A stretch of DNA of 6,830 nucleotides from Acidimicrobiaceae bacterium (GTDB lineage: Bacteria; Actinomycetota; Acidimicrobiia; Acidimicrobiales; Acidimicrobiaceae), in the NCBI GenBank assembly GCA_013044415.1, contig JABEUO010000013.1, positions 1 through 6,830 of the forward strand, read 5' to 3'. The position numbers and the translations under genes were made by a program. Below the pieces are notes generated by a model, which was not told the origin of the DNA, made no database searches, and saw only the letters and a program-made list of their open reading frames with translations. How positions within the stretch are numbered: position 1 is the first letter of the stretch; every line of letters starts with the position of its first letter. Shown piece by piece: positions 1 through 5,802 of the stretch.

Positions 1-41
1 CCAGCTCAGCGCCTAAGCATCCTGGTGACTCTGTCGGTTCT

Positions 42-722
42 TTAGGACTGCTTTCGGGGTAGGTCGAAGTAGGCCTTTACGTCTTCGCCATCGAGGGCTC
101 GATAGATCTCGGGGATCCAACGCTCTAAGCTCGGCATCGGTTTCGGTAGATTCTCCCGTGAGAACCATCCAACGTCGGTCACCTCCAAAGGGTGGGCCTT
201 GAGTGATCCGCCAATTACCTTGCATAAAAATACTAACGAATACATAGGGATTGCGGTGAATCCCCTTCTCATCCCGTCGAGAACGCCGATCAACTTAATC
301 GGCTCGACGTCTATTCCGGTCTCTTCATGGACCTCTTTGATCACTACCTCTGAAGCCGAATACCCTATATCCGCCCAGCCAGTCGGGTAGAGCCAGACCC
401 CCGAGTCTGACCTCTGGACTAGCAGAATCTCGTCTTGGTCATTTTTTACCACTGCCGCTACCGCACACTTCGGGGTCACGTATCCGGGGACGCCACTTCC
501 AACCTGGGATCGATAGATCTCGAATAGTTCGTCAGCCCCCTGATCGCCGACTGAAAAACCTTCGCCAGGCACCGAGCTAGCGATGCGTATTTCGGCGGCA
601 ACCCGAAGAATTTCTTCGAATCGCTCCTGTTCGTAGAGGCTTTCGGTGAAAGCGAGCCCCGTTCGGGCGATAGCGGACAATCTCTCCGCCCACTGAATCA
701 AATCGGAATCTTTGGCAGCCAT
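42..722 (-). CDS. Nudix hydrolase with N-terminal helical domain
   Basis: The 226-residue product is a Nudix pyrophosphatase of the type with a helical N-terminal domain (about residues 6-65), which family knowledge links to nucleoside-diphosphate-X substrates such as ADP-ribose. The exact substrate cannot be read here. The Nudix box spans residues 115-137: G115, then K129-E130, E133-E134 and G136. It departs from the consensus in having Tyr121 at the first Glu position and Lys for the usual Arg. The metal-binding core REUxEExGU is otherwise intact (KEVHEETGI). The C-terminal part ends with a helix after a PMPSLERW segment. I chose ATG at 722; an in-frame TTG lies directly before it at 725 and neither has a clear Shine-Dalgarno. 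It lacks the winged-helix domain of the NAD regulator NrtR. It is divergent from the small Cys gene at 847. Confidence 0.9.
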   Translation of the reverse strand: MAAKDSDLIQWAERLSAIARTGLAFTESLYEQERFEEILRVAAEIRIASSVPGEGFSVGDQGADELFEIYRSQVGSGVPGYVTPKCAVAAVVKNDQDEILLVQRSDSGVWLYPTGWADIGYSASEVVIKEVHEETGIDVEPIKLIGVLDGMRRGFTAIPMYSLVFLCKVIGGSLKAHPLEVTDVGWFSRENLPKPMPSLERWIPEIYRALDGEDVKAYFDLPRKQS

Positions 723-731
723 CAATGACTA

Positions 732-737
732 ACGCTA
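732..737 (-). promoter_or_regulatory. Possible -10 element of the Nudix gene
   Basis: TAGCGT on the minus strand fits the actinobacterial TANNNT -10 pattern. It ends 6 nt before TTG 725 and 9 nt before ATG 722, which would give a leaderless or nearly leaderless mRNA and would explain the missing ribosome binding site. It lies within a short inverted repeat, CTAAC-N4-GTTAG (729-742), that could be an operator. No convincing -35 is seen. This is inference from position only. Confidence 0.25.
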
Positions 738-833
738 GTTAGATTTCTACTGGCTCGCACGAAGATCTGGGTAACTTTCAAAGATCATAAAGATTTGCAG
801 CTCACCAACTGGCGATCAGCCACCCTTTGGGCC

Positions 834-839
834 TAGACT
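834..839 (+). promoter_or_regulatory. Candidate -10 box for leaderless small Cys gene
   Basis: TAGACT matches TANNNT and stands exactly 7 nt before the GTG start at 847, so transcription would begin at or next to the start codon. There is no Shine-Dalgarno in the 20 bases before the start. The same hexamer with the same spacing precedes the exporter gene start at 5803. The -35 region is not recognisable. Confidence 0.45.
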
Positions 840-846
840 GTACCTA

Positions 847-1056
847 GTGAGCGTAAGGGATAACTGTAAGCACTACATCCTCCAGAGCGTGTCGGTTGGC
901 GACAAGCTCGAGAGGTGCAGGTTGGCAATGAATAGAGAAATCCCGTTCTCCTGTCCGGAAGATTGCATCTTCTTCGAGCAAAAAACGGGTATCTCCAAGG
1001 TCGGTTGGCACGTGCCAAATCAGAAATCGAGAAAGAGGCCTAACCCGCCGAACTAG
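847..1056 (+). CDS. Small four-cysteine protein of unknown function
   Basis: This 69-residue protein starts at GTG. It has four cysteines at residues 7, 24, 36 and 40, the last two as CPEDC followed by IFFE, and a basic, proline-rich tail (residues 57-69) that looks disordered. The C-x16-C-x11-C-x3-C pattern suggests a small zinc- or metal-binding fold; this is inference, and I cannot name a characterised family. I recall similar short Cys proteins (CxHY...RCRL...CP..C.FFE) in actinobacteria, but cannot check it here. Support for a real gene comes from the ordered Cys pattern, the well-placed TAGACT element upstream and the lack of any better ORF. A longer antisense frame over the same bases has low-complexity, arginine-rich composition and looks like a shadow. 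Confidence 0.6.
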   Translation: MSVRDNCKHYILQSVSVGDKLERCRLAMNREIPFSCPEDCIFFEQKTGISKVGWHVPNQKSRKRPNPPN

Positions 1057-1242
1057 CTTGCTGCGGGCGTCCTCTTCTTGGTGTCGAAGTATGCGAACCC
1101 GGGATCGGAACTCGTCGGCTCTAAATTGACACTCTGTTCTACCGCCGCACTCGGTTATCAGCCGTGGGGCATAAATCCTCAAGCGCAACTAAGGCCGTAG
1201 TTAATGAGGTGCCGAGAAATAACCGCTGCTCTATTGCTCTAA

Positions 1243-1271
1243 AGCCCAAAAAGGGCTAGTTTCTGTTTCTG
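1243..1271 (+). terminator. Weak intrinsic terminator-like hairpin
   Basis: AGCCC-AAAAA-GGGCT forms a 5-bp stem with a 5-nt loop, followed by a T-rich stretch (AGTTTCTGTTTCT). It could end the transcript of the small Cys gene before the PEBP gene. The rest of 1057-1334 (278 bases) has no credible ORF on either strand; it holds only two other short inverted repeats, AACTA-N6-TAGTT (1187-1202) and CGCC-N5-GGCG (1287-1299). The stem is short, so confidence is low. Confidence 0.3.
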
Positions 1272-1320
1272 CAAGCTTCAACCAGTCGCCCTGTAGGCGC
1301 AGATTCAGTAGCTTTCTAAA

Positions 1321-1327
1321 AGGAGAG
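1321..1327 (+). promoter_or_regulatory. Ribosome binding site of PEBP-family gene
   Basis: AGGAGAG lies 7 nt before ATG 1335 and is a clear Shine-Dalgarno sequence. It fixes the start of the PEBP gene and contrasts with the leaderless-looking starts at 847 and 5803. Confidence 0.85.
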
Positions 1328-1334
1328 TCTCTAT

Positions 1335-1880
1335 ATGACCGAACGTCCCCGCCCACCAATCCCATATGACTTTCTCCCAGAAGTGCCCTCCTTTAGCCTC
1401 ACTTCGTCGGACATAATGGACAATAAGACACTTTCGAACCCACAAGTCTCCGGCATCTTTGGTGCGGGTGGCGAGGATATTTCTCCGGCACTAGCTTGGT
1501 CGGGGTTCCCTAGCGAGACCAAGAGCTTCGCGATAACCTGCTTTGACCCAGACGCCCCGACGCTGTCTGGCTTCTGGCACTGGGCGGTTGCTAACATCCC
1601 CGTTACTGTGAACGAACTGCCGAGGGGGGCGGGAGACCCAACCAAGGGATTGCTACCTCCTTCTGCGGTATCGCTGAGAAACGACGGCGGGACCAAGGGA
1701 TACATCGGCGCAGCGCCACCCAAGGGCCACGGGCCACACCGTTACATCTTCGCAGTATCGGCGGTCGGAGTAGACCGGCTTGAGCTGGACGAAAATTCCC
1801 CACCGGCGATTTTGGGCTTTAACCTGGCCTTCAATACTCTGGCGAGGGCGATGATCATACCGATCTACGAGCAACTTTAA
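1335..1880 (+). CDS. YbhB/YbcL family Raf kinase inhibitor-like protein (PEBP)
   Basis: The 181-residue cytosolic protein has the hallmarks of the phosphatidylethanolamine-binding protein fold. These are a DPDAP motif at 71-75, the HW pair at 82-83 in GFWHWAVANIP, the second conserved anion-pocket region at about 122-139 (GYIGAAPPKGHGPHRYIF), and the C-terminal ARA...PIYEQ helix. Length is normal for the bacterial YbhB family. No signal peptide or membrane segment is seen. The role of these proteins in bacteria is poorly known; they bind small anionic ligands, and no pathway can be assigned from this context. The start is secured by AGGAGAG 7 nt upstream. It is convergent with the sigma-factor gene and shares its terminator. 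Confidence 0.93.
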   Translation: MTERPRPPIPYDFLPEVPSFSLTSSDIMDNKTLSNPQVSGIFGAGGEDISPALAWSGFPSETKSFAITCFDPDAPTLSGFWHWAVANIPVTVNELPRGAGDPTKGLLPPSAVSLRNDGGTKGYIGAAPPKGHGPHRYIFAVSAVGVDRLELDENSPPAILGFNLAFNTLARAMIIPIYEQL

Positions 1881-1888
1881 AAAGCAAG

Positions 1889-1923
1889 AGCGCCACCAAC
1901 GATTGACATTCGTTGGTGGCGCT
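1889..1923. terminator. Bidirectional intrinsic terminator
   Basis: A perfect 14-bp stem (AGCGCCACCAACGA paired with its complement) closes a 7-nt loop (1903-1909). On the plus strand it follows the PEBP stop codon by 8 nt and is followed by a short TTTAG. On the minus strand it comes after the sigma-factor stop (1941) and is followed by CTTGCTTTTTAAA, the better T-tract. It therefore probably ends both convergent transcripts. Confidence 0.85.
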
Positions 1924-1940
1924 TTAGAAACTGAATAAAC

Positions 1941-2879
1941 TCAGCCGGTCAATAGGTCCCTAGCCCCGGTATCAGACGAGGGGTGACGAAGCTTGGACAT
2001 CGCCCGGGCTTCGATCTGGCGTATGCGTTCCCTGGTGAGATGGAAGTACTCGCCGACCTCTTCTAGTGTCCTCGGTTCGCCACGGTCCAAACCGAACCTG
2101 AGTCTGAGTATCTCTCGTTCCCTCTCGTCTAGTGGCGCTAGCAGCCTGGTTATCTCGACCGGTAAGAGGGACGTCGCAGCCACCTCAAATGGAGACTCAG
2201 CTCCCCGATCTTCTACGACATCGCCCAGCTCTGCGTCGCCGTCCTCACGTAGTGGCTCCGAAAGCGACAGTGGCTCCGACCTAAACCTAAGCGCCTCGAC
2301 CAGTTTGTCCTCGGGCATCTCAACTTCCATGCCGAGTTCGTAGAGGTTAGGTTGGCGACCGAGCTTCAGCTCGAGGCGGGTCTGAGCCTTCTGAACCCTG
2401 GCTAAGGTGTCACCGGCGTGAACCGGGAGCCTTATCGTCCTACCGGTGTTGGCTATACCCCTGGTGATCGCCTGTCGAATCCACCAAGTGGCGTAGGTGG
2501 AGAACTTGAAACCCTTACGCCAGTCGAACTTCTCGACCGCGTGTATCAATCCGAGGTTACCTTCTTGGATTAAGTCCAAAAGGGGTAAGCCTGATGCCTG
2601 ATACTTCTTTGCAATCGAAACGACGAGCCTCAGGTTGGACTCTACAAAGGCCTGCTTTGCATTCTCTCCGAGCCTGATTTCACGTCTAAGCTCCCTCCGC
2701 CGAGCGGGAGCGGCCTCTTTAGACTTTCGATCCATCTCCCGTCGTGCGGACCTGCCGACCTCAATATCCTTCGCCAGACGAACTTCATCGTCTTTGGTTA
2801 GCAGTGGATACTGACCAATATCGGTTAAATAAAGGCGGACAAGATCCTCATCGTCTTTGTCGACTCTCTCTTTAGCCAA
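1941..2879 (-). CDS. RNA polymerase sigma factor, RpoD/SigA-SigB type
   Basis: This 312-residue sigma-70 factor directs RNA polymerase to promoters. Region 1.2 lies at about 11-42 (DLVRLYLTDIGQYPLLT). Region 2 is at about 73-143, with the core-binding DLIQEGNLGL (102-111) and the -10 recognition segment FSTYATWWIRQAITR (126-140), which keeps the Gln and Thr that read the -10 box. Region 3 follows from about 152, with the 3.2 finger DGDAELGDVVED (213-224). Region 4 (238-303) carries the -35-binding helix-turn-helix at 271-298 (TLEEVGEYF..TRERIRQIE). There is no acidic region 1.1, and the non-conserved insert after region 1.2 is short and basic. Its size matches mycobacterial SigB (group 2) better than the long primary SigA, but recognition residues are primary-like. 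It starts at TTG 2879, supported by GAGGTGG upstream. Confidence 0.93.
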   Translation of the reverse strand: MAKERVDKDDEDLVRLYLTDIGQYPLLTKDDEVRLAKDIEVGRSARREMDRKSKEAAPARRRELRREIRLGENAKQAFVESNLRLVVSIAKKYQASGLPLLDLIQEGNLGLIHAVEKFDWRKGFKFSTYATWWIRQAITRGIANTGRTIRLPVHAGDTLARVQKAQTRLELKLGRQPNLYELGMEVEMPEDKLVEALRFRSEPLSLSEPLREDGDAELGDVVEDRGAESPFEVAATSLLPVEITRLLAPLDEREREILRLRFGLDRGEPRTLEEVGEYFHLTRERIRQIEARAMSKLRHPSSDTGARDLLTG

Positions 2880-2883
2880 CGCC

Positions 2884-2890
2884 CCACCTC
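2884..2890 (-). promoter_or_regulatory. Ribosome binding site deciding a TTG start
   Basis: GAGGTGG on the minus strand lies 4 nt before TTG 2879, and no in-frame ATG or GTG nearby has comparable support. This makes TTG the likely start of the sigma-factor gene, which may hold its translation at a modest level. Confidence 0.65.
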
Positions 2891-3028
2891 GTAATCATTC
2901 GACCGGGGGAGCACCTTCTGGGACGCCCCAGCGACCCCGAAAACCCCAGTTCCCTGGACAGACAACCAATGTATCGGCACAAACTATTCAAGAGTTCAGC
3001 TCGTTTGTAAATATCTGGACACCCCAGT

Positions 3029-3589
3029 TCACAAGCCAATTCCCCCACTAAGAGCACTAAAGCCCTCCAGTATTGCGCTGTTCAGGTTCCTTCTATAACC
3101 ATCGGTCAATGCCATACATTCCTGGTAATTGTGTCTGGCCGACCGACAGAGCCACACCAAATTACCACCCGCCGCAGGGGCACTTAGCTTCCCAATCTGA
3201 GCCAAAGCGGCTACCAGCGTCGGGTTCACAACACCGTCAAGAACTCCCAGGATTGCTAGCTCATCTAGATCAGAGATTCTACCTATAGCCCTAATGCTAT
3301 CGTCTAATCGAAGCCGCCCAGCATCTGGCAAATTTAGGCCTATCGGGGTCGAATTTCCGGAGAACTCTGCGAATTCCCGGGCGAGCTTTGCATGAAACAT
3401 CGACAGCTTGGAACTCGTAACGCAAAGGTGATCCGATCGACTCTCCGACGTCGCCACCTGGGCGAGCACGGCGAATAGGGCATCTTCGATCTTGGCGAAC
3501 CTCAGGGGAATCTCGAGCATCCAGCCAATTTCTAGTGCCTCGCCTACTTCAATCCCTCCCAGCCAGGGGGGTAAGCGAACCTCGTTCAT
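3029..3589 (-). CDS. Hypothetical protein, mostly helical
   Basis: I do not recognise this 186-residue protein with confidence. It has no signal peptide or clear membrane segment. The composition suggests mainly alpha-helices: amphipathic stretches at about 27-47, 50-78, 95-135 and 143-175. The layout, with SESRSDHL..SSKLSMFHAKLA in the second helix (48-70), faintly recalls ferritin-like helical proteins of actinobacteria that have a conserved His-rich helix there, but most possible metal ligands are missing; treat this as a weak inference. The ATG at 3589 is preceded on the minus strand by TATGAT ending 9 nt upstream, with no Shine-Dalgarno. It sits 94 bases after nadE and 149 bases before the sigma gene on the same strand. 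Confidence 0.7.
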   Translation of the reverse strand: MNEVRLPPWLGGIEVGEALEIGWMLEIPLRFAKIEDALFAVLAQVATSESRSDHLCVTSSKLSMFHAKLAREFAEFSGNSTPIGLNLPDAGRLRLDDSIRAIGRISDLDELAILGVLDGVVNPTLVAALAQIGKLSAPAAGGNLVWLCRSARHNYQECMALTDGYRRNLNSAILEGFSALSGGIGL

Positions 3590-3598
3590 TCAGATGGA

Positions 3599-3604
3599 AT
3601 CATA
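3599..3604 (-). promoter_or_regulatory. Possible -10 box of the 186-residue protein gene
   Basis: TATGAT on the minus strand matches the TATAAT consensus in five of six bases and ends 9 nt before ATG 3589, so the leader would be only one to three bases. A second -10-like hexamer, TATAGT (3653-3658), lies further upstream. No good -35 is seen for either. Confidence 0.35.
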
Positions 3605-3630
3605 GGGGCAAACATAGCCAAGCCATGCCA

Positions 3631-3667
3631 GAGGGTGACCCTCGCAGAGGATACTATACAGTGACCC
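3631..3667. promoter_or_regulatory. Candidate operator: GAGGGTGACCCTC palindrome plus repeated half-site
   Basis: In the gap after nadE, GAGGGT-G-ACCCTC (3631-3643) is a perfect 6-bp inverted repeat around one base. Its core GTGACCC (3635-3641) recurs in direct orientation at 3661-3667. The two copies flank the -10-like TATAGT (3653-3658, minus strand). A repressor binding both could control the 186-residue gene. The regulator is unknown and this is position-based inference. Confidence 0.3.
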
Positions 3668-3683
3668 GCAAAGAGACCCGATA

Positions 3684-5501
3684 TCAGCCCAAATGAATAC
3701 CGTTGGATCGGTAGCCATTCGTAATCGGCATCCTCCGGTCCTTTCCAAAGGCCTTCTCGCTCACCCGGACACCGGGGGGATTTTGGCGTCTCTTGTACTC
3801 ACTTAGGTCGATAAGTCGTGCAACTCTAATCGCTAGTTCCGGATCGGCCCCCAGAGAAATCATCTCGTCGCTGGTCATGTCAAAGTCTACGTACTGCTCG
3901 ATCAGCCTATCCAACACTTCGTAGGGTGGCAGGGAATCCTGATCGGTTTGATCTGGGCGCAACTCGGCTGAGGGCGGCTTCTCCAGTACAGACTGGGGGA
4001 TCAAGTCCCTTCCCGCAGCTGCGTTCCTCCACCTAGCGAGCTGATAGACGCCCATTTTCGGGATATCTTTGATTACCGCAAACCCACCAGCGGTGTCACC
4101 GTATAGCGTCGAATAGCCGGTAGCTGATTCACTCTTGTTCCCGGTGGTCAGGACTATCGCTCCACTGTGGTTAGAAATGGCCATCAAGAGTACGCCCCTA
4201 AGTCGGCTTTGCAGATTCTCCTCCGTCAGGCCCTTGAGCTCTGGGCCCAAGGCTCCGGTCAATTCCGTCAGGTAGGCGACGAAGGGACCCTCAATTGGAA
4301 TCACCTTCAGCCCTATGTCCAAATTTTGCGCTAACGAGTCGGCGTCCGTCAGAGAATGATCCGAAGAGTAGCGCGAGGGCATAGCAAAGCCCTCTACCCT
4401 CTGACTACCGACTGCGTCCACGGCAATGGTCGCTACCAGTGACGAATCAATGCCGCCCGAGACACCTAATATCGCCGACGGAAAATGGTTCTTCAACATG
4501 TAGTCCCTCGTTCCAAGGACTAAAGCTGCGTAGACCTCGCCGGGATTTGCAAATGGTCCATCGATGCCAAAGTCTGCACCAACCACCGATCGATCCAGTG
4601 ACAGGCCGATATCTACCCGGCTTGGCGACGGTATCTTCACGGTCGATGAAACTACCCCATCTGGGTCGGTCTTCAATTTACGCTCGAGGGAAACTTCCTT
4701 GGCGGCCTTTAGCTTGGGGCTGGCCTGAGTCCCCCGCGGATCTAAGAGTCGCTTTCTGAAGCGATCCTTGAGGTGGAGAGGGTAGATTCCAAGTGACTCG
4801 ATAAAACGTTCCTGCTCAAAGATAATTTCCCCGGAGGAGTCAAATAGGGTCGAACCCCCATCGAAGACGAGTTCATCCTGCCCACCCACCATATTGACGT
4901 AGACGAGGGCGACCGAGGCGTCTTGGGCCCTGACAGAGAGCATCTTCGAGCGAGTCTCGTGCTTATTGGTGGAAAATGGAGACGCATTGAGATTGAAGAC
5001 TACGTCCGCCCCCATCTCTCCATATTCACGAATCGGACCGCTCGGCGACCAGGCGTCCTCGCAGATGCTCATTGCTAATCTCACCCCAGAGAAGTTTATT
5101 AACTCGAGATCCGAAGTCCCTGGTCTGAAGTATCTCTCCTCATCGAAGACCGAATAGTTTGGCAAAAGCCTCTTGTGATAAACGGAGCGGACTTCGGAGT
5201 TGTAGATAAATGCTGCGGCGTTGTAGAGGTCATCGCTTTTATCTACGAAACCAACTACCGCCGCGCACCCGTTGGTATTAGCCGATATCTCTTCTAGGGC
5301 CGCCAGGTTATCTCTGATGAATCCAGGCTTGAGCAGTAGGTCTTCGGGGGGATAGCCAACGATAGACAGCTCCGGAAAGACGCACACATCGCAGCCCGCC
5401 TCGCTCGCCAAAGCCAAGGTAGTAATGATCTTTTCAGTATTTGCTGAGATTGCACCTACGGTCAGATCCAGCTGTGATGAACCGATTATTAGCTTTCGCA
5501 C
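3684..5501 (-). CDS. nadE: Glutamine-dependent NAD+ synthetase
   Basis: This enzyme makes NAD+ from nicotinic acid adenine dinucleotide, ATP and glutamine, the last step of NAD synthesis in the cytosol. Read from GTG 5501 it has 605 residues. The N-terminal nitrilase-like glutaminase (1 to about 270) has the triad Glu44 (FPELS), Lys110 (YHKRLLPNY) and Cys148 (SICEDAW). The C-terminal synthetase has the ATP-binding P-loop SGGIDSS (348-354), TGNKSE (453-458), YSTLYGD (463-469) and KPPSAELRPDQTDQD (508-522). All key residues are present. I chose GTG 5501 because the glutaminase fold begins there (MRKLIIGSSQLDLTVG). The frame stays open for 53 more codons to ATG 5660, but that extension has no family resemblance. 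TACCAT lies 8 nt before the GTG and there is no good Shine-Dalgarno. It is divergent from the exporter at 5803. Confidence 0.95.
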   Translation of the reverse strand: MRKLIIGSSQLDLTVGAISANTEKIITTLALASEAGCDVCVFPELSIVGYPPEDLLLKPGFIRDNLAALEEISANTNGCAAVVGFVDKSDDLYNAAAFIYNSEVRSVYHKRLLPNYSVFDEERYFRPGTSDLELINFSGVRLAMSICEDAWSPSGPIREYGEMGADVVFNLNASPFSTNKHETRSKMLSVRAQDASVALVYVNMVGGQDELVFDGGSTLFDSSGEIIFEQERFIESLGIYPLHLKDRFRKRLLDPRGTQASPKLKAAKEVSLERKLKTDPDGVVSSTVKIPSPSRVDIGLSLDRSVVGADFGIDGPFANPGEVYAALVLGTRDYMLKNHFPSAILGVSGGIDSSLVATIAVDAVGSQRVEGFAMPSRYSSDHSLTDADSLAQNLDIGLKVIPIEGPFVAYLTELTGALGPELKGLTEENLQSRLRGVLLMAISNHSGAIVLTTGNKSESATGYSTLYGDTAGGFAVIKDIPKMGVYQLARWRNAAAGRDLIPQSVLEKPPSAELRPDQTDQDSLPPYEVLDRLIEQYVDFDMTSDEMISLGADPELAIRVARLIDLSEYKRRQNPPGVRVSEKAFGKDRRMPITNGYRSNGIHLG

Positions 5502-5631
5502 TAGCTTCGATGGTAGCGGCAAACGTGACCCTGTCGCACTATTTAAGGGGTTCCACCCCGGTGACCACCGGATCCACTCGGCCACGGCCACCTGCCACTT
5601 GAAGGTTGGATCCAAAAGGGACCTTGGGGAA

Positions 5632-5646
5632 TCTTCGATTCGAAGA
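5632..5646. promoter_or_regulatory. 15-bp palindrome, candidate operator
   Basis: TCTTCGA and TCGAAGA are exact inverted repeats around a single central T. The site stands 131 bases before the nadE GTG and 157 before the exporter GTG, in the shared non-coding region, where a dimeric regulator could act on either. If nadE instead started at ATG 5660 the site would be inside its coding sequence. The binding protein is unknown. Confidence 0.35.
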
Positions 5647-5789
5647 ACCCAAACGGCCATCTATGGGGTTCTAATCGCCCGGGTCAGTGGTTACGGACTC
5701 AAAATGGAGTCATAAATCTCCACCGTCGAATGCTAGGGCTCTCCGGACCCGACTCTTTGAGCCTCAATCGAAGAAACTCTGCTGGGACT

Positions 5790-5795
5790 TAGACT
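5790..5795 (+). promoter_or_regulatory. Candidate -10 box for leaderless exporter gene
   Basis: TAGACT ends exactly 7 nt before GTG 5803, the same hexamer and spacing as before the gene at 847. An AAGG sequence lies only 2 nt from the GTG, too close to act as a normal Shine-Dalgarno, so a leaderless mRNA is the simpler reading. A TTGAGC at 5757-5762 is too far away (27 nt) to be its -35. Confidence 0.45.
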
Positions 5796-5802
5796 TCAAG
5801 GC

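Larger units (their letters stand above)
5502..5802. other. Divergent control region between nadE and exporter gene
   Basis: These 301 bases hold no gene I can support; the longest plus-strand frame here (5425-5715) is a shadow overlapping nadE. Visible structure: palindrome TCTTCGA-T-TCGAAGA (5632-5646), palindrome-like CCGGTG-N2-CACCGG (5558-5571) that overlaps a GGGG-N5-CCCC hairpin (5547-5559), and GACTC-N6-GAGTC (5696-5711). A GTGACCC heptamer (5525-5531), shared with the 3631-3667 region, lies about 24 bases before the nadE start. Promoters for both flanking genes must lie here or just inside. Confidence 0.5.

Noticed and set aside
1..41. Possible 3' end of a convergent plus-strand gene at the left edge
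   Set aside because: One frame is open to a TAG at 43-45, but 14 codons give no recognisable sequence and cannot support a call.
42..722. Nudix protein as the NAD regulator NrtR, given nadE in the window
   Set aside because: It has a helical N-terminal domain and no C-terminal winged helix, and nadE lies nearly 3 kb away with other genes between.
1081..1140. Possible tRNA T-arm (CGGGTTCGCAT, minus strand) in the gap before the PEBP gene
   Set aside because: The flanking bases do not pair into a 5-bp T-stem and no other cloverleaf arms can be drawn.
844..1188. 114-residue antisense ORF over the small Cys gene
   Set aside because: Its composition is arginine-rich without a recognisable motif, it has no promoter or ribosome binding site, and it overlaps the plus-strand gene whose Cys spacing is ordered.
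1603..1874. Minus-strand ORFs inside the PEBP gene
   Set aside because: They are shadows of a gene with clear motifs and a strong ribosome binding site on the other strand.
2857..3051. 64-residue plus-strand ORF and its minus-strand partner (2872-3057) between the sigma gene and the 186-residue gene
   Set aside because: They overlap the ends of both genes, lack ribosome binding sites and have no motif; the region fits a non-coding leader.
4439..5157. Plus- and minus-strand frames inside nadE (4439-4759, 4742-4987, 4966-5157)
   Set aside because: nadE is intact here with all catalytic motifs, so these are overlapping shadows.
5511..5600. tRNA-like stretch (minus strand) upstream of nadE, whose translation VAEWIRWSPGWNP resembles read-through of a tRNA gene
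   Set aside because: A GGCCGAGTGG segment looks like a tRNA-Ser D-arm and GCTACCA like a 3' end, but there is no TTCRA T-loop, no 5-bp anticodon stem with a 7-nt loop, and no 7-bp acceptor stem.
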